A DNA stretch of 64,000 nucleotides from Auanema rhodensis (Eukaryota; Nematoda; Chromadorea; Rhabditida; Rhabditidae), in contig OZ059895.1 in NCBI GenBank assembly GCA_964057225.1, forward strand, positions 12,400,001 through 12,464,000, in the 5' to 3' direction. The notes below the pieces were generated by a model that did no database searches, had not been told where the DNA came from, and worked only from the letters and a program-made list of their open reading frames with translations. Every line of letters begins with the position of its first letter. Position 1 is the first letter of the stretch. The translations under genes were made by a program, and so were the position numbers. Of this stretch, positions 29,801 to 38,858 are shown piece after piece.

Positions 29801-32800
29801 CAGCAAATACAACAGCAGAAGCTATAAAGAAATGTAAAGAAACCCAAAAACTATTCACAGAAATAAACATGCATGTTCGCGAATTCTTGTCAAACGACGA
29901 ACAAGTAATACAGAACCTTAATGAAGAAGACAGATATCCGAACATGACAACCAAAATACTTGGCATATCTTTTAATAAAGAACACGACTCCTTCATTATC
30001 CCAATAAAAATAACAACGACTCACACAAGTTACACCAAGAGAATTCTACTCAGTCAGCTACACTCAATATTTGATCCCATTGGATTAGCAGCACCATTAC
30101 TGTTACCTCTCAAACTTATCTTGCGAGAAATCATAAACACAAAATTATCATGGGACCAACCCATTGAATCAGATAATATCAAACAATGGGAACAACATAT
30201 TAATCACATTAACAATCAGCAATTGACCATGAGAAGATATTTTAAATTCTCTGAACATACAACACAGTTATGGGTCTTTGCTGACGCAAGCAACCAAGCC
30301 ATGGCCGCATGTTCATATTTCCAAACAAACGAGCAGATTAGTTCTCTGCTCAACGGTAAATCCCGCATAGCACCCAAAAATAAGACCACAATTCCTCGAT
30401 TAGAATTATTAGCCATCCGCTTAGCAGTACGAATGGCATTAGCTATTGTAACCATATGCCCGAAAGTGGCAAAAGTCAACATTGTAAGCGATAGCAACAT
30501 CGCGCTATCATGGATTATTTCTCTAAAATCCCTCCCACTGTTCATTAAAAATCAAACAAACATTATAAATAAACAGCTACACCAAATCAAACAAGTATGT
30601 TGCAATGTAGAATTACATCATGTACAAACCTCGTACAATACTGCAGACATCGGATCCCGAGGTGCAGACATCGAGAAACTACAAGATTCCGACTGGATAA
30701 AGGGTCCACATTGGTTAACTAAACTTTCCGCTCATAACCCTCTGACATCATTCGGCTCGCCTAAGAACTCTAACAGGAATAACGCAGAATCAGAATCGGA
30801 GCATCACAATGTGGTCCACATAATTATAGACAATCTTCCAACCGATGATATTTGGAACATTCGTGAAAACTATGATGATGTGATCAAAACAATGACAACC
30901 GTAGGAAAATTATTCAAAAAATGGTTTCTTAAAGTCCATCCTAACAACGCCAACAAGTTGCAAAAAACAAAACATCTCACATCAACAGACACGCACACTG
31001 TTGAAGACATCAACATTATTGAAAAAATTTTGATCAGTAACAGTCAATCTAATATGAGCCTTGATGACTTACAGCAAAGACATATAAATCTAAAATTCTT
31101 CAAAGATACATGGGATATTTATCGCGTAAGAAGCCGTTTACAAAATACTCTTCTTCCCGAAGAGACGAAAAACCCTATATTCCTTCTTAAAACAAACCCC
31201 ATAGTTAAAAAACTGATCAACAAAATACACAAAGACAATAATCATCAAGGCAAACATTTCACGCTTATTCAATTGAGACAAAAATTCTACATACCAAAAA
31301 TAACCGGAGTCATCAGACAAACATTGAAAAACTGTGTGACATGTAAAAGATTTCAATCACACCCTTATGAATTACCAGATATGCCATCGCTACCAAAAGA
31401 TAGAGCGATTCTTACAAGAGCATTCTTTTCAACAGGGTGTGATCTTATGGGCCCCTTCACCCTTCGAAATGGGTCTAAAGTCCATATTTGTCTGTTTACA
31501 TGCATGACAACTAGAGCAATTCACTTAGAGGTAGTCACCAATCAATCCACAGTTGCCTTTATGAATGCATTTAATAGATTTATATCACGCAGAGGTACTC
31601 CAGAAATTATGCGCAGTGACTGCGCAGGAAACTTTATTCTGAGCTCAAAAATATTAGAAACCCTTGAAAAAACCTCGGATTACAACGAAAGAAGCTTACT
31701 AAACACACTAGCACAGCAGAAAATTAAATGGATATACAACACTCCATTATCACCCTGGAAAGGTGGATGTTGGGAACGTTTAGTAGGTGTAACCAAAGCT
31801 TCACTCAAAAAATGTTTCATTCCTAGTCGAATGTCCCTGGATGACTTACACACAGCCATTGTAAAAATAGAAGCTATAATTAATACACGCCCACTCACCC
31901 ATCCACACCCAGATAATTTAGATACTCTACCCATAAGGCCAATTGACTTTTTAACATCAGCCATAAAGTTTTCATTACCTGAAAACAACGCGGATACTCA
32001 TATATTTGATATCCATAGCGATATTCAAACGATTCAATCAACAGAGCAAGCGCTAGAAGCGCTTCAATTATCAGAAGACTCAGCATCTAAATTTTGGAAA
32101 CGATTTCAAGAAGAATATCTAACAAGCTTAAAAGATATATTTAAGCATAAACACCATAGAAAAAATCACACAAACATCTTCCCCCAACCAGATGAAATAG
32201 TATTGATACAAAACGACATGTTGCCACGAGGAACATGGAAACTAGGTCGCATCATTGAAACAATCACTAGTTCAGATGGCAACATACGTTCAGCAAAAGT
32301 CGCAACAAGCAATGGAAACATAATTATTCGATCCATTAATCAGCTCTATCCACTAGAGATAAGATGCAACACTAACAGTAACAAATTCATAGAAGACAAC
32401 TCACACATAGTTCAAGAAAATAATAGCTCAACAGATAGAACCCCACATACTGATATTGTATTAGACAATATACTTTTCGATCATCCTATAGAACATACAG
32501 ATCAAACAATACATGAGAATAATAACATAAATGATGTTAGCCATAATTACGATATTGCATATGAATCAGATAACTCGCAACATGATAATACATACACTCC
32601 AGAAACAGAGAATAATGAGGATGCCACAAATGATCGACCTCAAAATAAGACAAAACAATCAGCAGTAAAAACAGCAAAATATACAGAACAAGATGATGTC
32701 ACTGAGAAGGAAATTATAAAAGCCTTCCCACTAAAAATGTCCTATGCTACACACCAAAGAAAAAATAAAATAAACCCAAAAGTAGCAGCTGACATAATGA

Positions 32801-34809
32801 AAGCGCTTTCCTTACCGATTATAATAACTTCGACATATGCCGAAGAAATCAATAGTTGCAAGGACTCTAACATGTTCACCACAAAACTTATAGCGAATCC
32901 TCATTGCTCCCCAGAAATGGCAACATGGACAGTGATAATAACCATTATGGCCGTTACCCTCATAGTCTCTTGTCTATGCCGCATGGGTTACAACCAATAT
33001 AGATATAAGACATGGTCCAGAAACACTCAAACCATGCTCAACATCATGAAATTAAAACATAAAACAATCTCCGAACAAGAAGATCATGAAACTGATCAAA
33101 AAATAACAGAAGAACACAATGATACGTTGCAATTAAAACAAACGAACACACAAGACGCTAATATTGTGGATCATGAAACCGTTCAAAAGCATATTTACCC
33201 TATTTTAAACCATACGAGAAAGCCACCAAAATTCTCTCTCTTTACTAGAGGGTCGCAAACATCTTTACCATCGTTACTGGCAATCATCTTGGCTTTATGT
33301 ATTGGAAGCTGCAGTTCATGTTCCGATGTTCACGTTCAACACTTCGTTAACATACGATGCGATGACAACTTAGCTTGTTATCACGAATACAGTCAAGATA
33401 TCATATTTTCTCCCGGAACAAAACAATTATGCATTACCATAACGCATTCTAATCATGAAATTGGTCAATTTAAAATAACTAAACTATATACTGAACATGT
33501 CTGCCAGAAGAATACTAGATACTTCACTAGACAGACAACCGTCAACATATTGAGCATATTACGATGCCGTCACCGGGGCTCGTGTGACGGAACATGTGAA
33601 ACTAACTCGCTTCATAATAAAATCGAGGAACTACAACCATATACGTTCCCTTCACAATCAGGTTGCTTCACATCGTCAGCGAGATTTTACACATGTCCTA
33701 TGATTTGGACAGATCCGTGCCTTTTCTACAAAATAGAGCATATACCCGTCACTGAGGAATTATACGAAGTCTATACTTGTGATAGTTGGTCCACCCAAAC
33801 CGTATTTAATATAGAAACAACATTACTCCAGCAGAAAAATAATTACAATATCACTCTACAACCTTACACGAAAAATCGTGAACAACTTTTCAATATAACA
33901 ACGTTATCACAATCACAACCTCCTCCAGAAATGTACACAAAATTATTTTTTTCCTCCAAAGAAAACACGTACATCACGGATATACACACAAAGGGAATAA
34001 TTCAATGTGCAACAGAGGAAGCCGCATTAAAACATTTTAATAACTGTACAGTATCCTCATTCTGCCCTTGCACATTCAATAGATTTGATGAAATAAAATG
34101 TAGGTGTGATACCCCTACTTTTGAAAAAATGTCCAATACATCAGACATAACATCTCCTAACCAAAACTTTAAAACTAAAGATAACACGTTATCATTCTCT
34201 ACGAATTTAGACGAAAATTTAGTTACGGTCGATTCATCCCTATTCTTAAACTCAGTGATTTTCTCCAACAATTTGCCTTGCGCACCTGCCCTGACAAAAC
34301 TATCAGGTTGCTACTCCTGCGGGCAGGGTGCATTCGCAGAATTCCAATGCCTTACGGCAGAAGAAACATGGATTTCTATCGAATGTCAAAAAGAAGTATT
34401 CATGATAAAATGCTCTCCAAAAGTAGCAATCACAAAAGTAACAATGAAAAGAGAAAATTCTCAGATTGATGAATTATGCCATACCACATGCGACAATAAA
34501 AAAATTAAGATCATTATTAAAGGAATATTACATCACATAGCAAGCATAGATGAAATAAACGAAAGTGACTCAAGTAAGGGTACAGAATCCAAATCCATTG
34601 ACTTTGCCCCAATCTTCAAGTTAATTTTATCAAAGTTGGGAATCATATTGATAGGCGTTGCAATAACTGCCACCATAGGATATGTGGCATGTACACCCAT
34701 CATGTACTGTGTAGTTTTGAATACAGTCTTAACCACACAATGGATAGCTACCAGGATATTCACACTGTGGATAAAATCAAAAGCCTTATTTCTGGATCAA
34801 AGATTTTAA
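26878..34809 (+). CDS. BEL Gag-Pol-Env polyprotein (single frame)
   Basis: 2643 codons from ACAAAAATGTCA. Residues 1-150 are coiled-coil-rich. A DUF1759 capsid-like domain covers about 182-330. Three zinc knuckles span 387-449 (CX2CX4HX4C twice, then CX2CX3HX4C). The protease has D549-E-G-S, the form usual in this family. RT motif A is D889, then RLPFG, and motif C is Y-V-D970-N971, where many families have a second Asp. RNase H has D1136, E1176 and D1205. The integrase zinc site is H1451, H1456, C1486, C1489, and the core D1522, D1581, E1633. A DUF5641-like domain spans about 1768-1828. A membrane span lies near 2016-2038 and a signal-like segment near 2129-2147. A Cys-rich envelope follows with an anchor near 2585-2605. 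No stop separates Pol from Env, so the envelope must be released by cleavage or made from a spliced RNA. Confidence 0.92.
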   Translation: MSLLFVNHIKQSNQFLGELLTRYEMEVKDLPGILVDCDFHTEEEEETLSCLIIRWTKVQHQFKESLKNHQDNEKKFQKFYEASDKTLRKALDEQYIAFTSDEDFEPNIKKVQNAIIELDEHIMKAERILRKLRKTLHKNESEHNSNCSTENNDTENKSNDQFLEIIKSFLHIQQTSIQKPAMSLPTFDGKPENFKSFWGRFDRLVHDNEQFTTLEKVNLLCESLKGNSQIAIRGIEPSAQNYELMREALVSEFGDYSSDINSLLTQLHNLRFASNNAKACKETFGETKALIRQIEAAGATVSREMCTAMILNKFPYHIVEDILIHPNNYHSTKEMLAAVDHKIYSFILKEQTRNSHEQKFRNHKDNVTSVSHKDSTAEQRKTQTWPCVFCDSSEHRFYQCTTFETPEKRRYRIRGKAICWICFSDKHKSSECRKQKCRNCQGDHNSALCSQGRKSVQNIQKDKETPTIKKDQALLITTEELLNKKTTEYKQDSDTNNRIPTEALNAPVSLNHIADTHNIEESQVILRTAMANIYNHNSKKYEQVRMLIDEGSMRSFISKDLSTKLGLPILGSQKKTFYGIGALSETHEVQDVKVIIGTSSGSLIVTKLFTKPMLTTPIRCPKLSKEDLKFIKTRKIKLANPQTNGELFTPDILIGMDRYKLFMHLNEETELPSRMRLKNSVFDHMIHGEAPLPDDNTQQEVILCSTVEEITKETCHKELLTNLFELDSIGINTENANADRTIDYYEEYSKYIKIENNRIIAPFPLKNNFKNLKNNKMPAYHRFVSLWRKLLHNPEMLSHYTTTIESYLKDNIVEQIPNNHQEPLEFYMPHHGVWKPSKANPLRIVFDASAKQKDSPSLNEIIHTGRSFITYIHDIMISCRTRPILITCDIKAAFLQIQLTENHKNLCKFFWIKNKEYPISHNNIITLRFNRLPFGITASPSVLNMGIKWFLESKVDNPLAMEILNNLYVDNIILTANTTAEAIKKCKETQKLFTEINMHVREFLSNDEQVIQNLNEEDRYPNMTTKILGISFNKEHDSFIIPIKITTTHTSYTKRILLSQLHSIFDPIGLAAPLLLPLKLILREIINTKLSWDQPIESDNIKQWEQHINHINNQQLTMRRYFKFSEHTTQLWVFADASNQAMAACSYFQTNEQISSLLNGKSRIAPKNKTTIPRLELLAIRLAVRMALAIVTICPKVAKVNIVSDSNIALSWIISLKSLPLFIKNQTNIINKQLHQIKQVCCNVELHHVQTSYNTADIGSRGADIEKLQDSDWIKGPHWLTKLSAHNPLTSFGSPKNSNRNNAESESEHHNVVHIIIDNLPTDDIWNIRENYDDVIKTMTTVGKLFKKWFLKVHPNNANKLQKTKHLTSTDTHTVEDINIIEKILISNSQSNMSLDDLQQRHINLKFFKDTWDIYRVRSRLQNTLLPEETKNPIFLLKTNPIVKKLINKIHKDNNHQGKHFTLIQLRQKFYIPKITGVIRQTLKNCVTCKRFQSHPYELPDMPSLPKDRAILTRAFFSTGCDLMGPFTLRNGSKVHICLFTCMTTRAIHLEVVTNQSTVAFMNAFNRFISRRGTPEIMRSDCAGNFILSSKILETLEKTSDYNERSLLNTLAQQKIKWIYNTPLSPWKGGCWERLVGVTKASLKKCFIPSRMSLDDLHTAIVKIEAIINTRPLTHPHPDNLDTLPIRPIDFLTSAIKFSLPENNADTHIFDIHSDIQTIQSTEQALEALQLSEDSASKFWKRFQEEYLTSLKDIFKHKHHRKNHTNIFPQPDEIVLIQNDMLPRGTWKLGRIIETITSSDGNIRSAKVATSNGNIIIRSINQLYPLEIRCNTNSNKFIEDNSHIVQENNSSTDRTPHTDIVLDNILFDHPIEHTDQTIHENNNINDVSHNYDIAYESDNSQHDNTYTPETENNEDATNDRPQNKTKQSAVKTAKYTEQDDVTEKEIIKAFPLKMSYATHQRKNKINPKVAADIMKALSLPIIITSTYAEEINSCKDSNMFTTKLIANPHCSPEMATWTVIITIMAVTLIVSCLCRMGYNQYRYKTWSRNTQTMLNIMKLKHKTISEQEDHETDQKITEEHNDTLQLKQTNTQDANIVDHETVQKHIYPILNHTRKPPKFSLFTRGSQTSLPSLLAIILALCIGSCSSCSDVHVQHFVNIRCDDNLACYHEYSQDIIFSPGTKQLCITITHSNHEIGQFKITKLYTEHVCQKNTRYFTRQTTVNILSILRCRHRGSCDGTCETNSLHNKIEELQPYTFPSQSGCFTSSARFYTCPMIWTDPCLFYKIEHIPVTEELYEVYTCDSWSTQTVFNIETTLLQQKNNYNITLQPYTKNREQLFNITTLSQSQPPPEMYTKLFFSSKENTYITDIHTKGIIQCATEEAALKHFNNCTVSSFCPCTFNRFDEIKCRCDTPTFEKMSNTSDITSPNQNFKTKDNTLSFSTNLDENLVTVDSSLFLNSVIFSNNLPCAPALTKLSGCYSCGQGAFAEFQCLTAEETWISIECQKEVFMIKCSPKVAITKVTMKRENSQIDELCHTTCDNKKIKIIIKGILHHIASIDEINESDSSKGTESKSIDFAPIFKLILSKLGIILIGVAITATIGYVACTPIMYCVVLNTVLTTQWIATRIFTLWIKSKALFLDQRF
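33235..34809 (+). other. Envelope region of the BEL frame, phlebovirus Gc-like (class II)
   Basis: Residues about 2120-2643. A hydrophobic signal (LLAIILALCIG) leads into a Cys-dense ectodomain. C-R-x-R-G-S-C-x-x-x-C at 2230-2240 looks like the Cys-clamped fusion loop. G-C-Y-S-C with G-A shortly after (from 2477) matches the domain III hallmark of phlebovirus Gc proteins. A single anchor and a roughly 35-residue tail finish it. Phlebovirus-type envelopes in nematode BEL elements (the Cer7 group) are established in the literature. The preceding membrane span (2016-2038) may be a second small membrane protein or the anchor of an N-terminal glycoprotein. Confidence 0.7.
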
Positions 34810-35111
34810 AAGCATAAGAGAAGAATTTCTTGTGGAGATAAAATTTAAAATTAAAAATTGAAATAATAATGAAACAAAAGAAAAAGAAAGCATTATGTAC
34901 GAATATAACCATTGTAATAAAACAATATCATAGTTTTTCTTTCTTTTCAATTTATGGTAGTATCAAGTTTCTTTTATCCAACTCAGTTACATAACACATA
35001 ACCTTTTGTACAGGCTCTAAAATTCATTGTATCTGTAACAAGATAACCTAAACACACCATTGTGCAATGAACTAATAGATGATAATCAGCGTTTAAAGTC
35101 CAGATGTGAAC
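34810..35111 (+). other. Gap between BEL envelope and 3' ORF
   Basis: About 300 bp, AT-rich, with A-rich runs at 34850-34900 and no reading frame or structure that I can recognise. Confidence 0.5.
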
Positions 35112-35618
35112 ATGTATATAAGGATGCAGCTCATGTCTTTCCTATATTCCATGAAAATGGAAGATATTGTCTTGAATATAATTGAGAATGCTTCTTTTGA
35201 GGAAGAGCTCAAAAAATATTCCCATCTACCTAACACTGCTGCCAATCTGAGGCAACTAATTGTGCTTGAAAAGAGGCTCTACGAGCACCTAGCTAGCGCG
35301 GTGAACCATCTATCCGAACGACTGGACAATATTCAACATTCGTTAAATCTGAAACTAGACAATTTGACCATTCAGACTGCTCCTAAAGCTTCATGTGTAT
35401 TCTGCAATAAACCGACAGCTGATGGGCACCGTACTGCGGCCTGTCCGATTTATCCTTCCTCACCGGAACGCACTCTCCGTCTTCATGAACTGGGGTTATG
35501 CATCAGATGTTTGAATCAAAAACATCCAGCGATATGCGAGGTATCCTGCTATAGATGTAAGGCGGATACGCATCATGGAGTGGTTTGTGGAGATATAAAA
35601 CGTAAAAGACCTTTGTAG
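35112..35618 (+). CDS. BEL 3' ORF: small protein with three zinc knuckles
   Basis: 168 codons from the first ATG; ATGs at 35151 and 35157 are more likely starts if the TATATAAG at 35115 is a promoter. The N-terminal half is helical with leucine spacing suited to a coiled coil. The C-terminal half has three Cys/His clusters starting at residues 95 (CX2CX7HX4C), 130 (CX2CX4HX3C) and 146 (CX2CX4HX4C), and ends in a basic KRKR stretch. The three-knuckle order matches the nucleocapsid part of the Gag encoded by the same element, but the residues differ, suggesting a captured or long-diverged Gag segment. A nucleic-acid-binding role is inferred. The frame ends 30 bp before the 3' LTR. Confidence 0.65.
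   Translation: MYIRMQLMSFLYSMKMEDIVLNIIENASFEEELKKYSHLPNTAANLRQLIVLEKRLYEHLASAVNHLSERLDNIQHSLNLKLDNLTIQTAPKASCVFCNKPTADGHRTAACPIYPSSPERTLRLHELGLCIRCLNQKHPAICEVSCYRCKADTHHGVVCGDIKRKRPL
35115..35123 (+). promoter_or_regulatory. TATATAAGG upstream of the BEL 3' ORF
   Basis: A TATA-like motif 36 bp before the ATG at 35151, comparable in place to the one before the 3' ORF of the gypsy element. Confidence 0.35.
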
Positions 35619-35648
35619 GCCTTCTTCTCATTCCCGCATTGCCGGGAG

Positions 35649-35997
35649 TGTCGCGATAAGCGAGTGAGTTTGTATAATTTTTTTATCTTCAACAATTGTT
35701 TTATTTGTTTCTCCTGTTCTCTCTCTCTCTCTCTCTCTCTCTCTTCTTTCTTCTTTCTTCTAACTTCCTAAGTAATTTTTATCCATACCACATGTTGTGT
35801 TATACATGTGGCATGACTAACTCTTTGTTTCAGGCTGACGACCGCCCACGAGAAGAGATCAGTCTTACTTTTTCAACGTTCGCAGTCAGTGATTTTATTC
35901 CGTGCTTGTCTTGTTAATTCATCAATAAACCCTTTTCTACATATTCGCTTTGTGTTTTACTTCCAACCATACTATACACTTGTGGTATAACGCCACA
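35649..35997 (+). repeat. 3' LTR of the BEL element (349 bp)
   Basis: Identical to the 5' LTR except for eight fewer TC units. It is preceded by GCCGGGAG, the only purine-rich stretch that might act as polypurine tract. Confidence 0.95.
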
Positions 35998-36002
35998 ACG
36001 AG
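35998..36002. repeat. Target-site duplication of the BEL element (right copy)
   Basis: ACGAG, continuing into GATAAGTATG of the interrupted spacer. Confidence 0.92.
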
Positions 36003-36038
36003 GATAAGTATGTAAATCATTGAATATCAGATATTTTT

Positions 36039-36157
36039 GCTTACGACCATACCACGTTGAAAGTACGCCATCCCGTCCGATCTGGCAAGTCAAGCAACGT
36101 TGGGCCCGGTTAGTACTTGGATCGGAGACGGCTTGGGAATCCCGGGTGCCGTAAGCT
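36039..36157 (+). rRNA. 5S rRNA: 5S ribosomal RNA gene, copy 17
   Basis: Consensus body; starts 41 bp after the BEL 3' LTR, so its upstream region beyond the GATAAGTATG element was replaced by the insertion. Confidence 0.94.
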
Positions 36158-36273
36158 TTTCAAATTTTTTTAACGATCATACCACGTTGAAAGTACGCAA
36201 TGCAGCTGATTTTCAATTTTATCTCTTCAGTAACAAATGTTTTTAATTTTCCAGCAGTTTTACTTAGATAGCT

Positions 36274-36309
36274 CAACCCAAGGCATCAAAACAACCCAAG
36301 GCATCAAAA
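36274..36309 (+). repeat. 18-bp tandem duplication in the spacer
   Basis: CAACCCAAGGCATCAAAA occurs twice in a row, lengthening the unit from about 530 to 547-548 bp. It recurs near 37360, 37907, 40435, 42967, 46305, 48711, 51643, 55760, 59487 and 63611, marking units of common descent. Confidence 0.9.
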
Positions 36310-36586
36310 TATCTTCAATCTTATTTCTATATTACAGTTATAAATCAGTAGTTTATGAACCTTCATCTTAACTTTACTGTTTCTATCTATTTCCTATTGA
36401 AACAAACATTGTTTAAACACTATACAACTGTGAAACCTTTTTTAATTTATTGTATTTGGATCTCATAAGATTTGATATCATCGAGGGATTTAGATGTAAC
36501 GTAGAAAATTACATAACTAACATGAAAATGGAAAAAAAAACAATAACGAGGATAAGTATGTAAATCATTGAATATCAGGTATTTTC

Positions 36587-36705
36587 GCTTACGACCATAC
36601 CACGTTGAAAGTACGCCATCCCGTCCGATCTGGCAAGTCAAGCAACGTTGGGCCCGGTTAGTACTTGGATCGGAGACGGCTTGGGAATCGCGGGTGCCGT
36701 AAGCT
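36587..36705 (+). rRNA. 5S rRNA: 5S ribosomal RNA gene, copy 18
   Basis: Private change C104G in the GGGCCCGG/CCCGGG pairing region. Confidence 0.92.
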
Positions 36706-37115
36706 TTTCAAATTTTTTTAACGATCATACCACGTTGAAAGTACGCCATGCAGCTGATTTTCAATTTTATCTCTTCAGTAAAAAATGTTTTTAATTTTCC
36801 AGCAGTTTTACTTAGATAGCTCAACCCAAGGCATCAAAATATCTTCAATCTTATTTCTATAATACAGTTATAAACCAGTAGTTTATGAACCTTCATCTTC
36901 ACTTTACTGTTTCTATCTATTTCCTATTGAAACAAACATTGTTTTAACACTATACAACTGTCAAACCTTTTTTAATTTATTGTATTTGGATCTCATAAGA
37001 TTTGATATCATCGAGGGATTTAGATGTAACGTAGAAAATTACATAACTAACATGAAAATGGAAAAAAAACAATAACGAGGATAAGTATGTAAATCATTGA
37101 ATATCAGGTATTTTC

Positions 37116-37234
37116 GCTTACGACCATACCACGTTGAAAGTACGCCATCCCGTCCGATCTGGCAAGTCAAGCAACGTTGGGCCCGGTTAGTACTTGGATC
37201 GGAGACGGCTTGGGAATCCCGGGTGCCGTAAGCT
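37116..37234 (+). rRNA. 5S rRNA: 5S ribosomal RNA gene, copy 19
   Basis: Consensus body. Confidence 0.94.
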
Positions 37235-37662
37235 TTTCAAATTTTTTTAACGATCATACCACGTTGAAAGTACGCAATGCAGCTGATTTTCAATTTTATC
37301 TCTTCAGTAACAAATGTTTTTAATTTTCCAGCAGTTTTACTTAGATAGCTCAACCCAAGGCATCAAAACAACCAAAGGCATCAAAATATCTTCAATCTTA
37401 TTTCTATATTACAGTTATAAATCAGTAGTTTATGAACCTTCATCTTAACTTTACTGTTTCTATCTATTTCCTATTGAAACAAACATTGTTTAAACACTAT
37501 ACAACTGTGAAACCTTTTTTAATTTATTGTATTTGGATCTCATAAGATTTGATATCATCGAGGGATTTAGATGTAACGTAGAAAATTACATAACTAACAT
37601 GAAAATGGAAAAAAAACAATAACGAGGATAAGTATGTAAATCATTGAATATCAGGTATTTTC

Positions 37663-37781
37663 GCTTACGACCATACCACGTTGAAAGTACGCCATCCCGT
37701 CCGATCTGGCAAGTCAAGCAACGTTGGGCCCGGTTAGTACTTGGATCGGAGACGGCTTGGGAATCCCGGGTGCCGTAAGCT
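37663..37781 (+). rRNA. 5S rRNA: 5S ribosomal RNA gene, copy 20
   Basis: Consensus body, 547 bp after copy 19. Confidence 0.94.
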
Positions 37782-38209
37782 TTTCAAATTTTTTTAACGA
37801 TCATACCACGTTGAAAGTACGCAATGCAGCTGATTTTCAATTTTATCTCTTCAGTAACAAATGTTTTTAATTTTCCAGCAGTTTTACTTAGATAGCTCAA
37901 CCCAAGGCATCAAAACAACCAAAGGCATCAAAATATCTTCAATCTTATTTCTATAATACAGTTATAAACCAGTAGTTTATGAACCTTCATCTTAACTTTA
38001 CTGTTTCTATCTATTTCCTATTGAAACAAACATTGTTTAAACACTATACAACTGTGAAACCTTTTTTAATTTATTGTATTTGGATCTCATAAGATTTGAT
38101 ATCATCGAGGGATTTAGATGTAACGTAGAAAATTACATAACTAACATGAAAATGGAAAAAAAACAATAACGAGGATAAGTATGTAAATCATTGAATATCA
38201 GGTATTTTC

Positions 38210-38328
38210 GCTTACGACCATACCACGTTGAAAGTACGCCATCCCGTCCGATCTGGCAAGTCAAGCAACGTTGGGCCCGGTTAGTACTTGGATCGGAGAC
38301 GGCTTGGGAATCCCGGGTGCCGTAAGCT
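38210..38328 (+). rRNA. 5S rRNA: 5S ribosomal RNA gene, copy 21
   Basis: Consensus body, 547 bp after copy 20. Confidence 0.94.
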
Positions 38329-38739
38329 TTTCAAATTTTTTTAACGATCATACCACGTTGAAAGTACGCAATGCAGCTGATTTTCAATTTTATCTCTTCA
38401 GTAACAAATGTTTTTAATTTTCCAGCAGTTTTACTTAGATAGCTCAACCCAAGGCATCAAAATATCTTCAATCTTATTTCTATAATACAGTTATAAACCA
38501 GTAGTTTATGAACCTTCATCTTAACTTTACTGTTTCTATCTATTTCCTATTGAAACAAACATTGTTTTAACACTATACAACTGTCAAACCTTTTTTAATT
38601 TATTGTATTTGGATCTCATAAGATTTGATATCATCGAGGAATTCAGATGTAACGTAGAAAATTACATAACTAACATGAAATTGGAAAAAAAAACAATAAC
38701 GAGGATAAGTATGTAAATCATTGAATATCAGGTATTTTC

Positions 38740-38858
38740 GCTTACGACCATACCACGTTGAAAGTACGCCATCCCGTCCGATCTGGCAAGTCAAGCAACG
38801 TTGGGCCCGGTTAGTACTTAGATCGGAGACGGCTTGGGAATCCCGGGTGCCGTAAGCT
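38740..38858 (+). rRNA. 5S rRNA: 5S ribosomal RNA gene, copy 22
   Basis: First copy with G81A, which would turn a G-U pair with T95 into A-U. Confidence 0.93.

Larger units (their letters stand above)
26224..35997 (+). mobile_element. BEL/Pao LTR retroelement with envelope, apparently intact
   Basis: A 9774-bp element with TG...CA LTRs (365 and 349 bp) and a 5-bp ACGAG duplication. It has a tRNA-Gly primer site, one long Gag-Pol-Env frame and a small zinc-knuckle ORF. DUF1759 and DUF1758-type Gag-protease, the Pao-type RT, a long-spaced integrase and a DUF5641-like tail mark it as BEL/Pao. LTRs are identical apart from eight CT units and no frame is broken, so it is likely young. It sits in the spacer, 41 bp upstream of the next 5S gene. 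Confidence 0.95.
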
